Shown: one piece after another, positions 7,293 through 17,192 of the stretch
How the letters are laid out: each line of letters opens with the position of its first letter
How positions within the stretch are numbered: position 1 is the first letter of the stretch
Source of the DNA: JBOGFC01 sp050742155
GTDB lineage: Bacteria > Actinomycetota > Acidimicrobiia > Spongiisociales > JALYHC01
Assembly: GCA_050742155.1 (NCBI GenBank)
Contig: JBOGFC010000192.1
Span: 1 to 21,740 of the forward strand
DNA: 21,740 nt
Direction: 5' to 3'
Position numbers and translations under genes: made by a program
Notes under the pieces: generated by a model
Databases searched by the model: none
The model's input: the letters and a program-made list of their open reading frames with translations, nothing else
What the model was told of the DNA's origin: nothing

Positions 7293-9167
7293 TCAGCCGA
7301 CAGTCGGGGAGGGTCGGTAGACGGCCGGCTCCTCCTGGCGGAGGTCCACCACCACGCCCCCGCCGGCCTCTGCCTTCCGCAGCACCTCGATGATCTCGTC
7401 GTCGACCAGCTCCTCCCGCTCCAAGAGCGACCTTCGGAGCGCCTCCACCAGGTGATGGTGGGCGGAGAGCAGGCGAGTGACCTCCCCCTTCTGGCGTTCG
7501 AGGATGGCGGCCACCTCCTTGCGGCCCTCCCGGTCGCCCAGCACCTTGGCCACCAGGTTCCCGCCCAGCCGGCCGGTGTCGAAGGCACGAAAGGAAACCA
7601 GCGAGCTTCCCAGGCCCAGGGAGCCCACCATCTCCGAGGCGATCTCGGTGGCCGCCTGGAGGTCGGCGGCCGGCCCGGTGCCCGACTCACCGAAGAAGAG
7701 CTCTTCAGCCACCATCCCCCCGAGGGCGATCTGCAGCAGCGCCACCAGCTCGCTGCGGCGGCGCGTGAAGCGCTCCTCGGTATCCCGATGCGCCAGCAGG
7801 CCCAGCGCCTCCCGGCGCTTGATGATGGAGAGCACCTCGAGGCGCCGCCCTTTGCCGACCAGGTAGGCGACGGTGGCGTGGCCGGCCTCGTGCACGGCGA
7901 TGGTGTCTCGTTCCTCGGCCGGGTACTCGACCGGCTGGGGCAGGCCGATCTCCACCTCCATGCGGGCTCTCCGCAGATCCCTCACCGTCAGCCGGTCACG
8001 GCCCTCTCGCAGCGCCACCAGGAGGGCCTCGTCGAAGAGCCGCTCCAGCGAGGCCGGGCTGTAGCCGAGGGTGGAGGCGGCCAGGTCGTCGCGGGCCCGA
8101 TCCTGGTCCAGCTCGGCGCCATGGGCCTTGCCGGTCAGGAAGTAGTCGACCAGGTCCCGGCGCGCTGAGCGGCCGGGGAGGTCGAAATGAAGGATGCGGT
8201 CGAAGCGGCCGGGCCGCAGGAGGGCCGGATCGAGCATGCCGGCCCGGTTGGTGGCCCCGATGAGGAGGATGTTGGCGTAAGACGCTCCGGGCTTGCGCAG
8301 GTGCAGGTGGGCTGGGAAGAAGCGGTTGGCGAGATCGGCGAACCAGCCGAGGAGGCGGGCCGGCCTGGTCGGCTCGTCGAAGCTCTGCATCTGGATGAGC
8401 AGCTCGTTGACCACCCCGCCCACCCCGTCGACGACCGTCGGTGAGATCGAGCGCTCCAGCCCCACATGAGAAAAACCGTGTCCTCCCCGGGTTCCGCCAA
8501 TGGCGTCGATCTCCTCGATGAATCCGATCGCCCCGCCCTCGCGTCGGGCCGTCTTGCGGAGCGCACGGAAATAGGAGCGGATGCGCCGGGCCGTCATCCC
8601 GTACCACATGCTCTGGAAGGCGGTCGAGGAGACGAACAGGAAGGGCACCCCGGCCTCCTTGGCCATCGCCTGGGCCACGTGGGTCTTGCCGGTTCCCGGC
8701 GGGCCCTCGAAGAGCACTCCCCTTCGGGGCCGCCCTCCCATCTGGTCGCGGAAGATCCGGTAATCGAGCAGCACCTGCAGGGTGTGGCGCACCTCGTCGA
8801 GGACCGGTCCGAGGCCCTTCACGTCGTCGAAGCCCACCTCGATCTGCTCGGGCAGGTAGACCACGTGGGGGGAGCGGGCGTTGCCGAGCATCGGGCCCAC
8901 CAGCACCACCGCCAGCAACCCGATGATGAGGAGGGCCGGCAGCCAGATGACCGCGTCGCCGCTGATCTGGGGGAGCCCCGGCTCGACCGGGCGGCCCTGC
9001 AGGAGCCGCCACGACATCCAGGCCGCCACGAGAAGGAGAGGGACGAGCAGGCGACGCAGCCTCCGCTGCCGCTGCCGTTCCCGCTCGACGGCTACATCGA
9101 CCGCCACCCCGTCCCCTCGTGTCGCCCGTTCCCCAGAGTCTAACTCACGGAAAGTGGTCACGTCCAC
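7293..9167 (-). CDS. Divergent FtsH-like membrane AAA+ zinc metalloprotease
   Basis: A 624-residue relative of FtsH, which unfolds and degrades membrane and soluble proteins. Two membrane helices (about 36-56 and 73-94) are joined by an outer loop of only about 17 residues, much shorter than in classical FtsH. The AAA domain has Walker A GPPGTGKT (155-162), Walker B GFIEEIDAIG (215-224), sensor-1 region IGATN and arginine fingers in RPGRFDR (318-324). The protease site is HEAGH (426-430) with probable third zinc ligand Asp502, so it looks catalytically intact. Oddities: Walker B has Glu218 where FtsH has Asp; the pore loop is Trp-Tyr-Gly (188-190) instead of Phe-Val-Gly; and about 42 extra residues lie between Walker B and sensor 1. 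It starts with GTG, with GGGGG just upstream, and is transcribed divergently from comF. A canonical FtsH is probably encoded elsewhere, making this a specialised paralog (inference). Confidence 0.85.
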   Translation of the reverse strand: MDVTTFRELDSGERATRGDGVAVDVAVERERQRQRRLRRLLVPLLLVAAWMSWRLLQGRPVEPGLPQISGDAVIWLPALLIIGLLAVVLVGPMLGNARSPHVVYLPEQIEVGFDDVKGLGPVLDEVRHTLQVLLDYRIFRDQMGGRPRRGVLFEGPPGTGKTHVAQAMAKEAGVPFLFVSSTAFQSMWYGMTARRIRSYFRALRKTARREGGAIGFIEEIDAIGGTRGGHGFSHVGLERSISPTVVDGVGGVVNELLIQMQSFDEPTRPARLLGWFADLANRFFPAHLHLRKPGASYANILLIGATNRAGMLDPALLRPGRFDRILHFDLPGRSARRDLVDYFLTGKAHGAELDQDRARDDLAASTLGYSPASLERLFDEALLVALREGRDRLTVRDLRRARMEVEIGLPQPVEYPAEERDTIAVHEAGHATVAYLVGKGRRLEVLSIIKRREALGLLAHRDTEERFTRRRSELVALLQIALGGMVAEELFFGESGTGPAADLQAATEIASEMVGSLGLGSSLVSFRAFDTGRLGGNLVAKVLGDREGRKEVAAILERQKGEVTRLLSAHHHLVEALRRSLLEREELVDDEIIEVLRKAEAGGGVVVDLRQEEPAVYRPSPTVG

Positions 9168-9303
9168 ACGGCCCCCGACGAACCTAAGGTTTGGCTGGAC
9201 CGTCGCGGTACACTATTGCCTTCAGAATGCACGGGGGAGGTCTCCGAGCCCCCGGGCAAGCACTCTGCGTAACCTTGTCACACCCGCCTCCTACCTTCTC
9301 CTC
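9168..9303. promoter_or_regulatory. Divergent intergenic region between ftsH-like gene and comF
   Basis: The 136 bases separate two divergent starts. A hairpin GGGGG (9233-9237) / CCCCC (9249-9253) lies in it. TACCTT (9292-9297) ends 6 bases before the comF ATG and could be the -10 of a leaderless transcript. On the minus strand TAGGTT (9186-9181) ends 13 bases before the GTG of the protease gene. TACACT at 9209-9214 is another AT-rich hexamer without a well-spaced -35. I do not recognise a known riboswitch. Confidence 0.4.
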
Positions 9304-9942
9304 ATGGTCTGTCTCGCCTGTGGACGATGGGGACGATCCACCCTCTGCCCGGCCTGTGGACGGTCACTGAGCCCCGCCCCTGACCTTCGCCTGCCCGGCG
9401 GCCTGCTGGTTCGTTCGGCTTACCTCCACTCGGGGGCGGCCCGCGTCCTGGTGCATCGCCTCAAGTACCAGGGCCTGCTGGCCGCCGCCCTGCCCCTCGC
9501 CCGAGCGATGGCCGAGCGGGTCCCTGAGGAGGTCCGGCTGCTGGTGCCGGTGCCTCGGGCGCGCCTGCGGGCCTGGCGGTACGGCGTCGATCAGGCCTCC
9601 GCGCTGGCGGCGGCGCTGGCCGCCGAGCTCGGCTTACCCGTGCGCCGGCCACTCCACCCGCCCTGGTGGGCCCACCCGCATGCCGGACGGCCCCGTCAAG
9701 AACGCCCACCTTCCCATTTCACCAGGTCCGAGGGGACCGAGCGAGGCATCGCGCTGGTGGACGACGTGGTCACCACCGGAACGACCCTGCGCGGGGCAGA
9801 AGGGGCTCTCCGGGGCTCGGTCATCGTGGCCGTGACGGCGACGGCCGCCCGGGTCCCCGGCACTAGAGTGTCCGCCGGTGCGGGGACGGATGCAAGTCCA
9901 AGTTCACGGCAGGAACGTCCAGTTGAGCGAAGCCCTCCGTGA
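9304..9942 (+). CDS. comF: ComF-family phosphoribosyltransferase-like protein
   Basis: The 212-residue protein has an N-terminal four-cysteine zinc ribbon (Cys3, Cys6, Cys15, Cys18), the ComF motif HRLKYQG (51-57), VPVPRARLRAWRYGVDQA (82-99) and the PRPP-binding loop ALVDDVVTTGTTL (150-162). ComF proteins are needed for DNA uptake in naturally transformable bacteria, yet are found far more widely. The ATG at 9304 is the only start that keeps the zinc ribbon; it has no Shine-Dalgarno. The conserved fold ends near residue 187, and the last 25 or so polar residues overlap the start of hpf by 65 bases. comF next to hpf and secA is, from memory, a common actinobacterial order. No other competence gene is in view, so a role in transformation is not implied. 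Confidence 0.85.
   Translation: MVCLACGRWGRSTLCPACGRSLSPAPDLRLPGGLLVRSAYLHSGAARVLVHRLKYQGLLAAALPLARAMAERVPEEVRLLVPVPRARLRAWRYGVDQASALAAALAAELGLPVRRPLHPPWWAHPHAGRPRQERPPSHFTRSEGTERGIALVDDVVTTGTTLRGAEGALRGSVIVAVTATAARVPGTRVSAGAGTDASPSSRQERPVERSPP
9864..9869 (+). promoter_or_regulatory. Putative -10 element (TAGAGT) for hpf
   Basis: TAGAGT ends 8 bases before the GTG at 9878, inside the comF 3' end, and no Shine-Dalgarno precedes that GTG. If real it gives the hpf operon its own leaderless promoter. No -35 is visible. Confidence 0.3.
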
Positions 9943-10444
9943 GGCCGCCCAGCGCAAGGTCCGGCACGCCGCCCGCTTCTTCGACAACGACCACACCGTG
10001 GTGGACGTCGAGGTCAGCGAAGAGCACAACCCGCGGCTGGCCGGGGAGCGGTTCCGCATCCAGATCACCGCCCCCGTGGCGGGGCAGGTGGTACGGGTGG
10101 AAGCGGCCGCCCCGGACGACGAGTCGGCCGTCGATCTGGCGGTCGACAAGTTGGGGGAGCAGCTCCGCAGGCTGAAGGACCGCCTCATCACCCGCTCCCG
10201 TACCGACGAGCACAAACGGCTCAACCTGGCCGAGCCGCCAGTCGATGAAGAAGAGCAAGGAACTGAGCCGCAGATCGTGCGCGTCAAGCAGTTCGTCATG
10301 AAGCCGATGACCCCTGAGGAGGCGAGCCTCCAAATGGAGATGCTGGGCCACAACTTCTTCTTCTTCCTCAACGCGGAGACCGGCCTGCAAAGCGTCCTCT
10401 ACCGCCGGCGGGATGGGTCACTGGGGCTGATCGAGCCGGCATGA
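9878..10444 (+). CDS. hpf: Long-form ribosome hibernation promoting factor
   Basis: HPF binds the 30S decoding region in stationary or stressed cells; the long form also pairs ribosomes into inactive 100S dimers. The 188-residue protein has the N-terminal S30AE domain (VHGRNVQLSEALREAAQRK, to about residue 105), a polar linker, and the C-terminal dimerisation domain, with VRVKQFVMKPMTPEEA followed by the aromatic run HNFFFFLN and VLYRRRDGSLGLIEP. That second domain marks it as long-form. GTG 9878 is used because a TAGAGT -10 lies 8 bases upstream; ATG 9890 (MQVQVHGRNV) matches the usual family N-terminus equally well. The TGA overlaps the ATG of the response-regulator gene (ATGA), so the two are translationally coupled. 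This is the first gene of a four-gene overlapping unit. Confidence 0.9.
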   Translation: MRGRMQVQVHGRNVQLSEALREAAQRKVRHAARFFDNDHTVVDVEVSEEHNPRLAGERFRIQITAPVAGQVVRVEAAAPDDESAVDLAVDKLGEQLRRLKDRLITRSRTDEHKRLNLAEPPVDEEEQGTEPQIVRVKQFVMKPMTPEEASLQMEMLGHNFFFFLNAETGLQSVLYRRRDGSLGLIEPA

Positions 10445-11091
10445 CCCGGGTCCTGGTCGTCGACGACGCCCAGCTCTTTCGGGCCGGCATCTCGGCGGCC
10501 CTCAGTGAGGCCGGCTTCGAGGTGGTGGGCCAGGCCGCCGATGCGGCGGACGCGGTGGCGCTGGCGGAGGAGCTCCAGCCCGACGTGGTGCTGCTCGATG
10601 TCCTCATGCCGGGCCTGTCGGGCCTGGACGTGGTCGACAAGATCATGGCGGCCGCCCCGGACTGCTCGGTGATGCTCCTCACCGGCAGCGAGTCCGAGGA
10701 GGACCTGCTGGCCGGAATCAAGGCCGGGGCGCGTGGCTACGTGGTCAAGGACACCGCCCTCCCCATGCTCACCCAGGCCATCCGGGACGTGGAGGGCGGC
10801 GGGGCGGTGGTCTCCCCCCGTATGGGTGGCAAGCTCTTCGAGACGGTCCGGCAGTTCCTGCGCCACCGGGAAGTGGTGGCGGCCCGTAAACCCACCCTGA
10901 CCGGCCGAGAGATCGAGGTGTTGCAGCTGGTGGCAGAAGGGCGCACTTCCAAGGAGATCGGCGACCGCCTGTACATCTCCGAGAACACGGTCAAGAACCA
11001 CGTCCGCAACATCCTCGACAAGCTGGGACTGCACTCCCGCAGCGAGGCGGTCCTCTACGCGCTGCGTGAGGACCTGATCGACCTGGGCTGA
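10441..11091 (+). CDS. NarL/FixJ-type response regulator
   Basis: A 216-residue two-domain regulator. The receiver has the acidic pair Asp8/Asp9, phosphoacceptor Asp53 (VVLLDVLMPG), Thr81 and Lys103, all intact. The LuxR-type helix-turn-helix (about 152-210) contains LTGREIEVLQLVAEGRTSKEIG and ENTVKNHVRNILDKLG. It should bind DNA after phosphorylation. No histidine kinase is encoded in the window, so its partner is elsewhere or it is controlled another way. It overlaps hpf (ATGA) and the HEAT-repeat gene (TGATG), so all are made from one message. Targets are unknown; the hpf operon itself or cell-surface genes are guesses. Confidence 0.92.
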   Translation: MTRVLVVDDAQLFRAGISAALSEAGFEVVGQAADAADAVALAEELQPDVVLLDVLMPGLSGLDVVDKIMAAAPDCSVMLLTGSESEEDLLAGIKAGARGYVVKDTALPMLTQAIRDVEGGGAVVSPRMGGKLFETVRQFLRHREVVAARKPTLTGREIEVLQLVAEGRTSKEIGDRLYISENTVKNHVRNILDKLGLHSRSEAVLYALREDLIDLG

Positions 11092-13043
11092 TGGAAGAGC
11101 AGGCAGTCGCATCGCAGATCCTCGATGCCCTGGGGACCGCCTGGACCATCCACGGCCTCTATCCGGAGCCCCAGTCGCAGCCGGCCTTCCAGCGGGCCCT
11201 GGCCACCCTGCGCGAGGCCGCCTCCGAAGCGGTGCTCTTCGACGTGCGACCGGGCGGCTTTGCCGTGGAGGGCGTGGTGCTGGAGGTGACGCGGGAGGGG
11301 ACCGAACGCCTTTCGCGGCGACTGTTCCTGCACGGAGTGGAGTCGCTCAAGGTGGTGGCCCCTCCCGGCTACGAGGAGATGGTCCACTTCTTCGAGGTGC
11401 TGGCCCGAGACGACCGTCAGGTCCAAGAGGGAGGCGGGGTCGAGGCGGCCATGCTGCGGGCCGGCATCGAGTCACTGGGGGTGAGCGAACGTCCTCCCCT
11501 CACCGAAGCCGAGCAGGAGGACTCGATCGACCGGGACGAGGAAGTGGTGCGAGCCCTCGAGCAAGGCGCCGACCCTGAGCAGTTCGCCAAGGCCCTGGTG
11601 GCCGAGGCCGGAGAGGACCCGCAGGCGCTGGCCGAGCTGTTCCGAGCTCGCTACGACGACGTCTATGCCAAGGTGGCGGCCGACGACGTGACCGGCCGGG
11701 AGGAGCTGGTCCGGGTGTTCGTCGAGGCCTTCTTCTATCTGGGCGACCCGTATCAAGTTGCGGTCCTGGAAGGCTTTCTGGAGAGCAAAGATAAGGCGCC
11801 CAACCGGGTGTTCCTTGATCAGTTCGCCGGCCATGAGCTGGCCCGTTTGGCGCCCCGGCTCGACCCGCACGGGTTCTCGCTGCTCTTGGACTACGCCCGC
11901 ATCTCCACCGACCAGGCAGATCAGCGTCCCGACGAGCTGCTCGGGCTGCTCGAGTCGGCCGAGGACGTCGACGAGGCGCGCAAGGTGGTGGCGGCCAGCG
12001 TGCAGCGCCGGATTGGAGACGTGCAGGAGGCCCACGGTGCGGTGACGGACGAGTCCTTCGAGGCTCTGCGCGCCCAGTTCCCCAGCTCCAGCCGCTACCT
12101 CTACGACGCCCTGATGGTGCTGCGCGGGCTTCTCAACGTGGAGGACCGGGCCGACCGCTTCGAGCGGCTGCTGCGGATCTGGACCGGCAAGATCGCCGCG
12201 GCGGTCCGCCGCCGTGAATACCGCCGAGCCGAGCTGTGGCTGCGGGCGGTCACCGACCGCCCCACCTATCCGGAGGAGAAGAGGCCGGAGATCCACCAGG
12301 CGTTGAGCCAGCTGGGTACTCCCGACGTCCTGGAGATGCTGGTGGCCGAGACCAGCGACGCGAAGGAGGGCGAGGCGCAGGCCAACGTGCTGCGGGGGCT
12401 GGGCCCCCGGGCGGTGGAAGGCCTGGTCGAGCTGCTGGGAGGGGCCTCCGACGCCGCCCGGCGCCGCAACCTGATGGAAGTGCTGGTGGTGGCCGGGCAG
12501 GAGGATCCCACCCCGCTGCTGGGCCACCTGCACGACGCCCGGTGGTACGTGGTGCGCAACCTGGTGGTGGTGCTGGGGCGGATCGGTTCTCCGCAGGTCC
12601 GCATCGCGCTGGCTGGGCAGCTCCGCCACGAGGACCACCGGGTACGCCTGGAGGTGCTGCGGGCCCTGGCTCCGATGGGCGCGCTGGCGGTGGAGAACCT
12701 GGAGGTGGCCCTGGGCGACTCTCACCCGCGGGTCCGCCAGACGGCCATCGGCATCCTGGGTGGTATGGGGACCGAACAGGCGACCGCCTGCCTCATCCAG
12801 GCGCTGGGGCGGCCCCACCTGGACGCCGTCGAGACGCGCCGCATCGTCAGCCTGCTGGCCGAGCGCCCTTCGGCTTCCGCCGAGGAGGCCTTGGGCCGGC
12901 TGGCCGGCCAACGCTTCGTGGTGAGCTCCGCCCGGCGCCTGGTGCGAGCTGCCGCCCGGGAAGCCCTCCGGGGGGGTTTGGGGGGTCATGGCAGCCCCCC
13001 AGCTTCCGGTGGCGGGTCGGCCGGGAAGGGAGCCGTGGGATGA
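11091..13043 (+). CDS. HEAT-repeat protein with N-terminal GLYP-type domain
   Basis: This 650-residue soluble protein has no assigned function. Residues about 5-105 form a domain with GLYP (22-25), a predicted beta stretch (VLFDVRPGGFAVEGVVLEV) and HGVESLKV (81-88). The same pattern begins the HD-GYP protein encoded next. The middle (about 140-400) is mostly helical and unrecognised. The C-terminal part (about 400-600) holds HEAT-like helical repeats, clearest at 482-585 with VRNLVVVLGRIGSPQVR, VRLEVLRALAPMGALAVE and VRQTAIGILGGMGTEQA. HEAT arrays are protein-binding scaffolds. The last 25 residues are Gly/Ser-rich and encoded by G- and C-tracts. It overlaps the response-regulator stop (TGATG) and the HD-GYP start (ATGA). 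A partner or adaptor of the HD-GYP enzyme is the natural inference. Confidence 0.8.
   Translation: MEEQAVASQILDALGTAWTIHGLYPEPQSQPAFQRALATLREAASEAVLFDVRPGGFAVEGVVLEVTREGTERLSRRLFLHGVESLKVVAPPGYEEMVHFFEVLARDDRQVQEGGGVEAAMLRAGIESLGVSERPPLTEAEQEDSIDRDEEVVRALEQGADPEQFAKALVAEAGEDPQALAELFRARYDDVYAKVAADDVTGREELVRVFVEAFFYLGDPYQVAVLEGFLESKDKAPNRVFLDQFAGHELARLAPRLDPHGFSLLLDYARISTDQADQRPDELLGLLESAEDVDEARKVVAASVQRRIGDVQEAHGAVTDESFEALRAQFPSSSRYLYDALMVLRGLLNVEDRADRFERLLRIWTGKIAAAVRRREYRRAELWLRAVTDRPTYPEEKRPEIHQALSQLGTPDVLEMLVAETSDAKEGEAQANVLRGLGPRAVEGLVELLGGASDAARRRNLMEVLVVAGQEDPTPLLGHLHDARWYVVRNLVVVLGRIGSPQVRIALAGQLRHEDHRVRLEVLRALAPMGALAVENLEVALGDSHPRVRQTAIGILGGMGTEQATACLIQALGRPHLDAVETRRIVSLLAERPSASAEEALGRLAGQRFVVSSARRLVRAAAREALRGGLGGHGSPPASGGGSAGKGAVG
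12980..13000 (+). other. G6/C6 hairpin near the 3' end of the HEAT gene
   Basis: GGGGGG (12980-12985) and CCCCCC (12995-13000) flank a 9-base loop, and a further G7 tract lies at 12970-12976. It ends 39 bases before the HD-GYP ATG and could affect ribosome passage or coupled initiation. It may equally be a by-product of Gly/Pro codons. Confidence 0.35.
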
Positions 13044-14401
13044 GCGAGTCGGCGGCCCGCGAGTTCCTGGGCGGACTTCGTCGGGCCGTGCGCAACGTGG
13101 GTCTCTACCCGCGCCACCACCCGATCTCCGATGAGGCGCTCGCCGGGGCCACCGAGGCCGCCGACGGGCTCAGCCGGATCGGCGGCGGGGAGTCGGCCCT
13201 CTCCATCTACGAAGACGCCTTCTACCTGGCCAGCCTGGTGTTGCCGCACTCCTCGCTCGAGTTCAACGGGCTGCTCCGGGAGATGCAGAAGCGGGGGATC
13301 GAGTCGCTCACATTGATGTCCCCCGTCTCGGTGGCCGACCTGGCCGACCTGGCCGCTTTCGTGGCCGGAGCTTCCGGGGATATCCCGGCCGGTGGGACGA
13401 TCCGCCTCAACGAACGGCCCTTCACCCCGATGGACCTCGAGTCGGCCGCGGCCATGTCCGGCCTGCGCCGCTCCTACGCCCGTTCCCTGGACGTGCTGCG
13501 GGCCATCTCCACCGCCGTGCGCACCGGCCAGGACTTCGATCTGACCGGGGTGAGCTGGGCGGTGGAGAACCTCGTGGAGCAGACGCTGGCCCAGCCGGCC
13601 GCCTCCCTCCTCCTGGCCACCGTGAAGAGCCACGACGAGTACACCTTCTACCACTCGGTCAACGTGTCGATCCTGGCCCTCACCGTCGGGCGGATGGTGG
13701 GGATGTCCGAGGAGCAGCTCAAGCTGCTCGGCCTCGGGTCGCTCTTGCACGATATCGGCAAGGTGCGGGTGGCGACGGCCATCCTCCAGCACCCCGGACG
13801 CCTGGAGCAGGATCAGTGGGCAGAGATCAAGCTCCACCCCCAGGAGGGAGCCGAGACCATCCTGGCGGCGGCCGGCCCCGGCCAGGAGGTGGCGGCGGTG
13901 GTGGCCTTCGAGCACCACGCCCGCTTCGACGGCAGCGGCTATCCGGCCGTGGACGAGCGGCCCTCCCCGCACTTCTTCAGCCGCCTCACCACGGTGGCCG
14001 ATACCTACGACGCCATCACCACCCGCCGCGCCTACCGGAGGGCCGAGACCCCTCACCGGGCCCTCAATGTGCTCCTCAAGGGGACCGGGGCGCAGTACGA
14101 CCCGGACTTCGTGCGGGCCTTCATCCGGATGGTGGGCGTCTATCCGCCCGGCTCCCTGCTGCGCCTGGAAACAGGGGAGGTGGTGATGGTGACCCGCCAG
14201 GGTCATGATCCCGAGCGACCGATGGCCGTGCTCATCAAGACCGCCCCGCCCGGCGAGGTGCTCGTCGACCCCGAGCCCATCATCGTGGACCCGGAGGAGG
14301 TGGTGGAGCAGCTGCTCCCCAGCCTGGTGGGGGTTGACCCGGCCGCCCTGCTCGAGATGGTGGGCGTCGAGGACGACTCCTGGGACCCCCACGCCTCGTG
14401 A
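13040..14401 (+). CDS. HD-GYP domain protein, probable c-di-GMP phosphodiesterase
   Basis: HD-GYP enzymes hydrolyse cyclic di-GMP or related cyclic dinucleotides. The 453-residue protein has an N-terminal domain (about 5-110) with GLYP (21-24) and RGIESLTL (85-92), like that of the preceding HEAT protein. Its HD-GYP domain covers about 190-370: His205 (YHSVNVS), His237-Asp238 in HDIGK, His266 (LHPQEG), HHARFDGSGYP (292-302) and VADTYDAITT (319-328). All metal-binding residues are present, so it should be active. The C-terminal 80 residues resemble the tail seen in other HD-GYP proteins (PGSLLRLETGEVVMVTRQ). There are no membrane helices. The ATG overlaps the HEAT stop, with GGGAAGGGAG shortly upstream. 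No diguanylate cyclase (GGDEF) gene is in the window, so the source of substrate is elsewhere. Confidence 0.9.
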   Translation: MSESAAREFLGGLRRAVRNVGLYPRHHPISDEALAGATEAADGLSRIGGGESALSIYEDAFYLASLVLPHSSLEFNGLLREMQKRGIESLTLMSPVSVADLADLAAFVAGASGDIPAGGTIRLNERPFTPMDLESAAAMSGLRRSYARSLDVLRAISTAVRTGQDFDLTGVSWAVENLVEQTLAQPAASLLLATVKSHDEYTFYHSVNVSILALTVGRMVGMSEEQLKLLGLGSLLHDIGKVRVATAILQHPGRLEQDQWAEIKLHPQEGAETILAAAGPGQEVAAVVAFEHHARFDGSGYPAVDERPSPHFFSRLTTVADTYDAITTRRAYRRAETPHRALNVLLKGTGAQYDPDFVRAFIRMVGVYPPGSLLRLETGEVVMVTRQGHDPERPMAVLIKTAPPGEVLVDPEPIIVDPEEVVEQLLPSLVGVDPAALLEMVGVEDDSWDPHAS

Positions 14402-14420
14402 TCCTCGGCGCCTTCCCGTA

Positions 14421-14468
14421 GGGCTCGCCGGCAACCGCCAACCGAGCCCGAGCTGCCGCAGGCGGCTC
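14421..14468 (+). terminator. Two adjacent hairpins, probable operon terminator before secA
   Basis: GGGCTCG (14421-14427) pairs perfectly with CGAGCCC (14443-14449). Immediately after, GAGCTGCC (14450-14457) pairs with GGCGGCTC (14461-14468) around a 3-base loop, 8 bp with one G-T pair. No T-tract follows, as is common for actinobacterial terminators. They lie after the HD-GYP stop and before the putative secA -10, which fits termination of the hpf operon. Attenuation of secA read-through is the alternative. Confidence 0.5.
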
Positions 14469-14490
14469 CTGCCTGTAGCACTCCGCGCCG

Positions 14491-14496
14491 TACAAT
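14491..14496 (+). promoter_or_regulatory. Putative -10 element (TACAAT) for secA
   Basis: TACAAT ends 9 bases before the secA ATG (14506), which has no Shine-Dalgarno. It is the same hexamer as in front of phosphomannomutase. The region 16-18 bases upstream has no good -35 match. Confidence 0.45.
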
Positions 14497-14505
14497 GACC
14501 CGGTA

Positions 14506-17127
<2,622 letters not shown>

Positions 17128-17133
17128 GGGTCG

Positions 17134-17179
17134 CCCCCTCCCCTTCCCTCCCCCCGAGGGGGAGGGTTAGGGAAGGGGG
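17134..17179 (+). repeat. GC-rich hairpin/G-tract repeat, copy 2
   Basis: CCC-T-CCCCC (17146-17154), loop CGA, and GGGGG-A-GGG (17158-17166) make a perfect 9-bp stem. An outer CCCCTT (17140-17145) can pair with AAGGGG (17173-17178) across a 6-base bulge. The G strand (17158-17179) has four G runs and is quadruplex-compatible. It fills the secA-prfB gap and ends 13 bases before the prfB ATG, so it may end secA transcription and also affect prfB initiation. Confidence 0.75.
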
Positions 17180-17192
17180 TATGCTGGCCCGC

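Noticed and set aside
8466..9143. A plus-strand open frame opposite the FtsH-like gene
   Set aside because: No domain or start signal; the minus strand carries intact AAA and membrane segments over the same bases.
9191..9214. TTGGCT ... TACACT as a comF promoter
   Set aside because: The spacer is only 12 bases, too short for a sigma-70-type promoter.
12236..13039. Upstream extension of the HD-GYP reading frame
   Set aside because: The frame is open far upstream only because of high GC. The ATG at 13040 overlaps the HEAT stop, has a ribosome binding site and gives the domain pattern shared with the HEAT protein.
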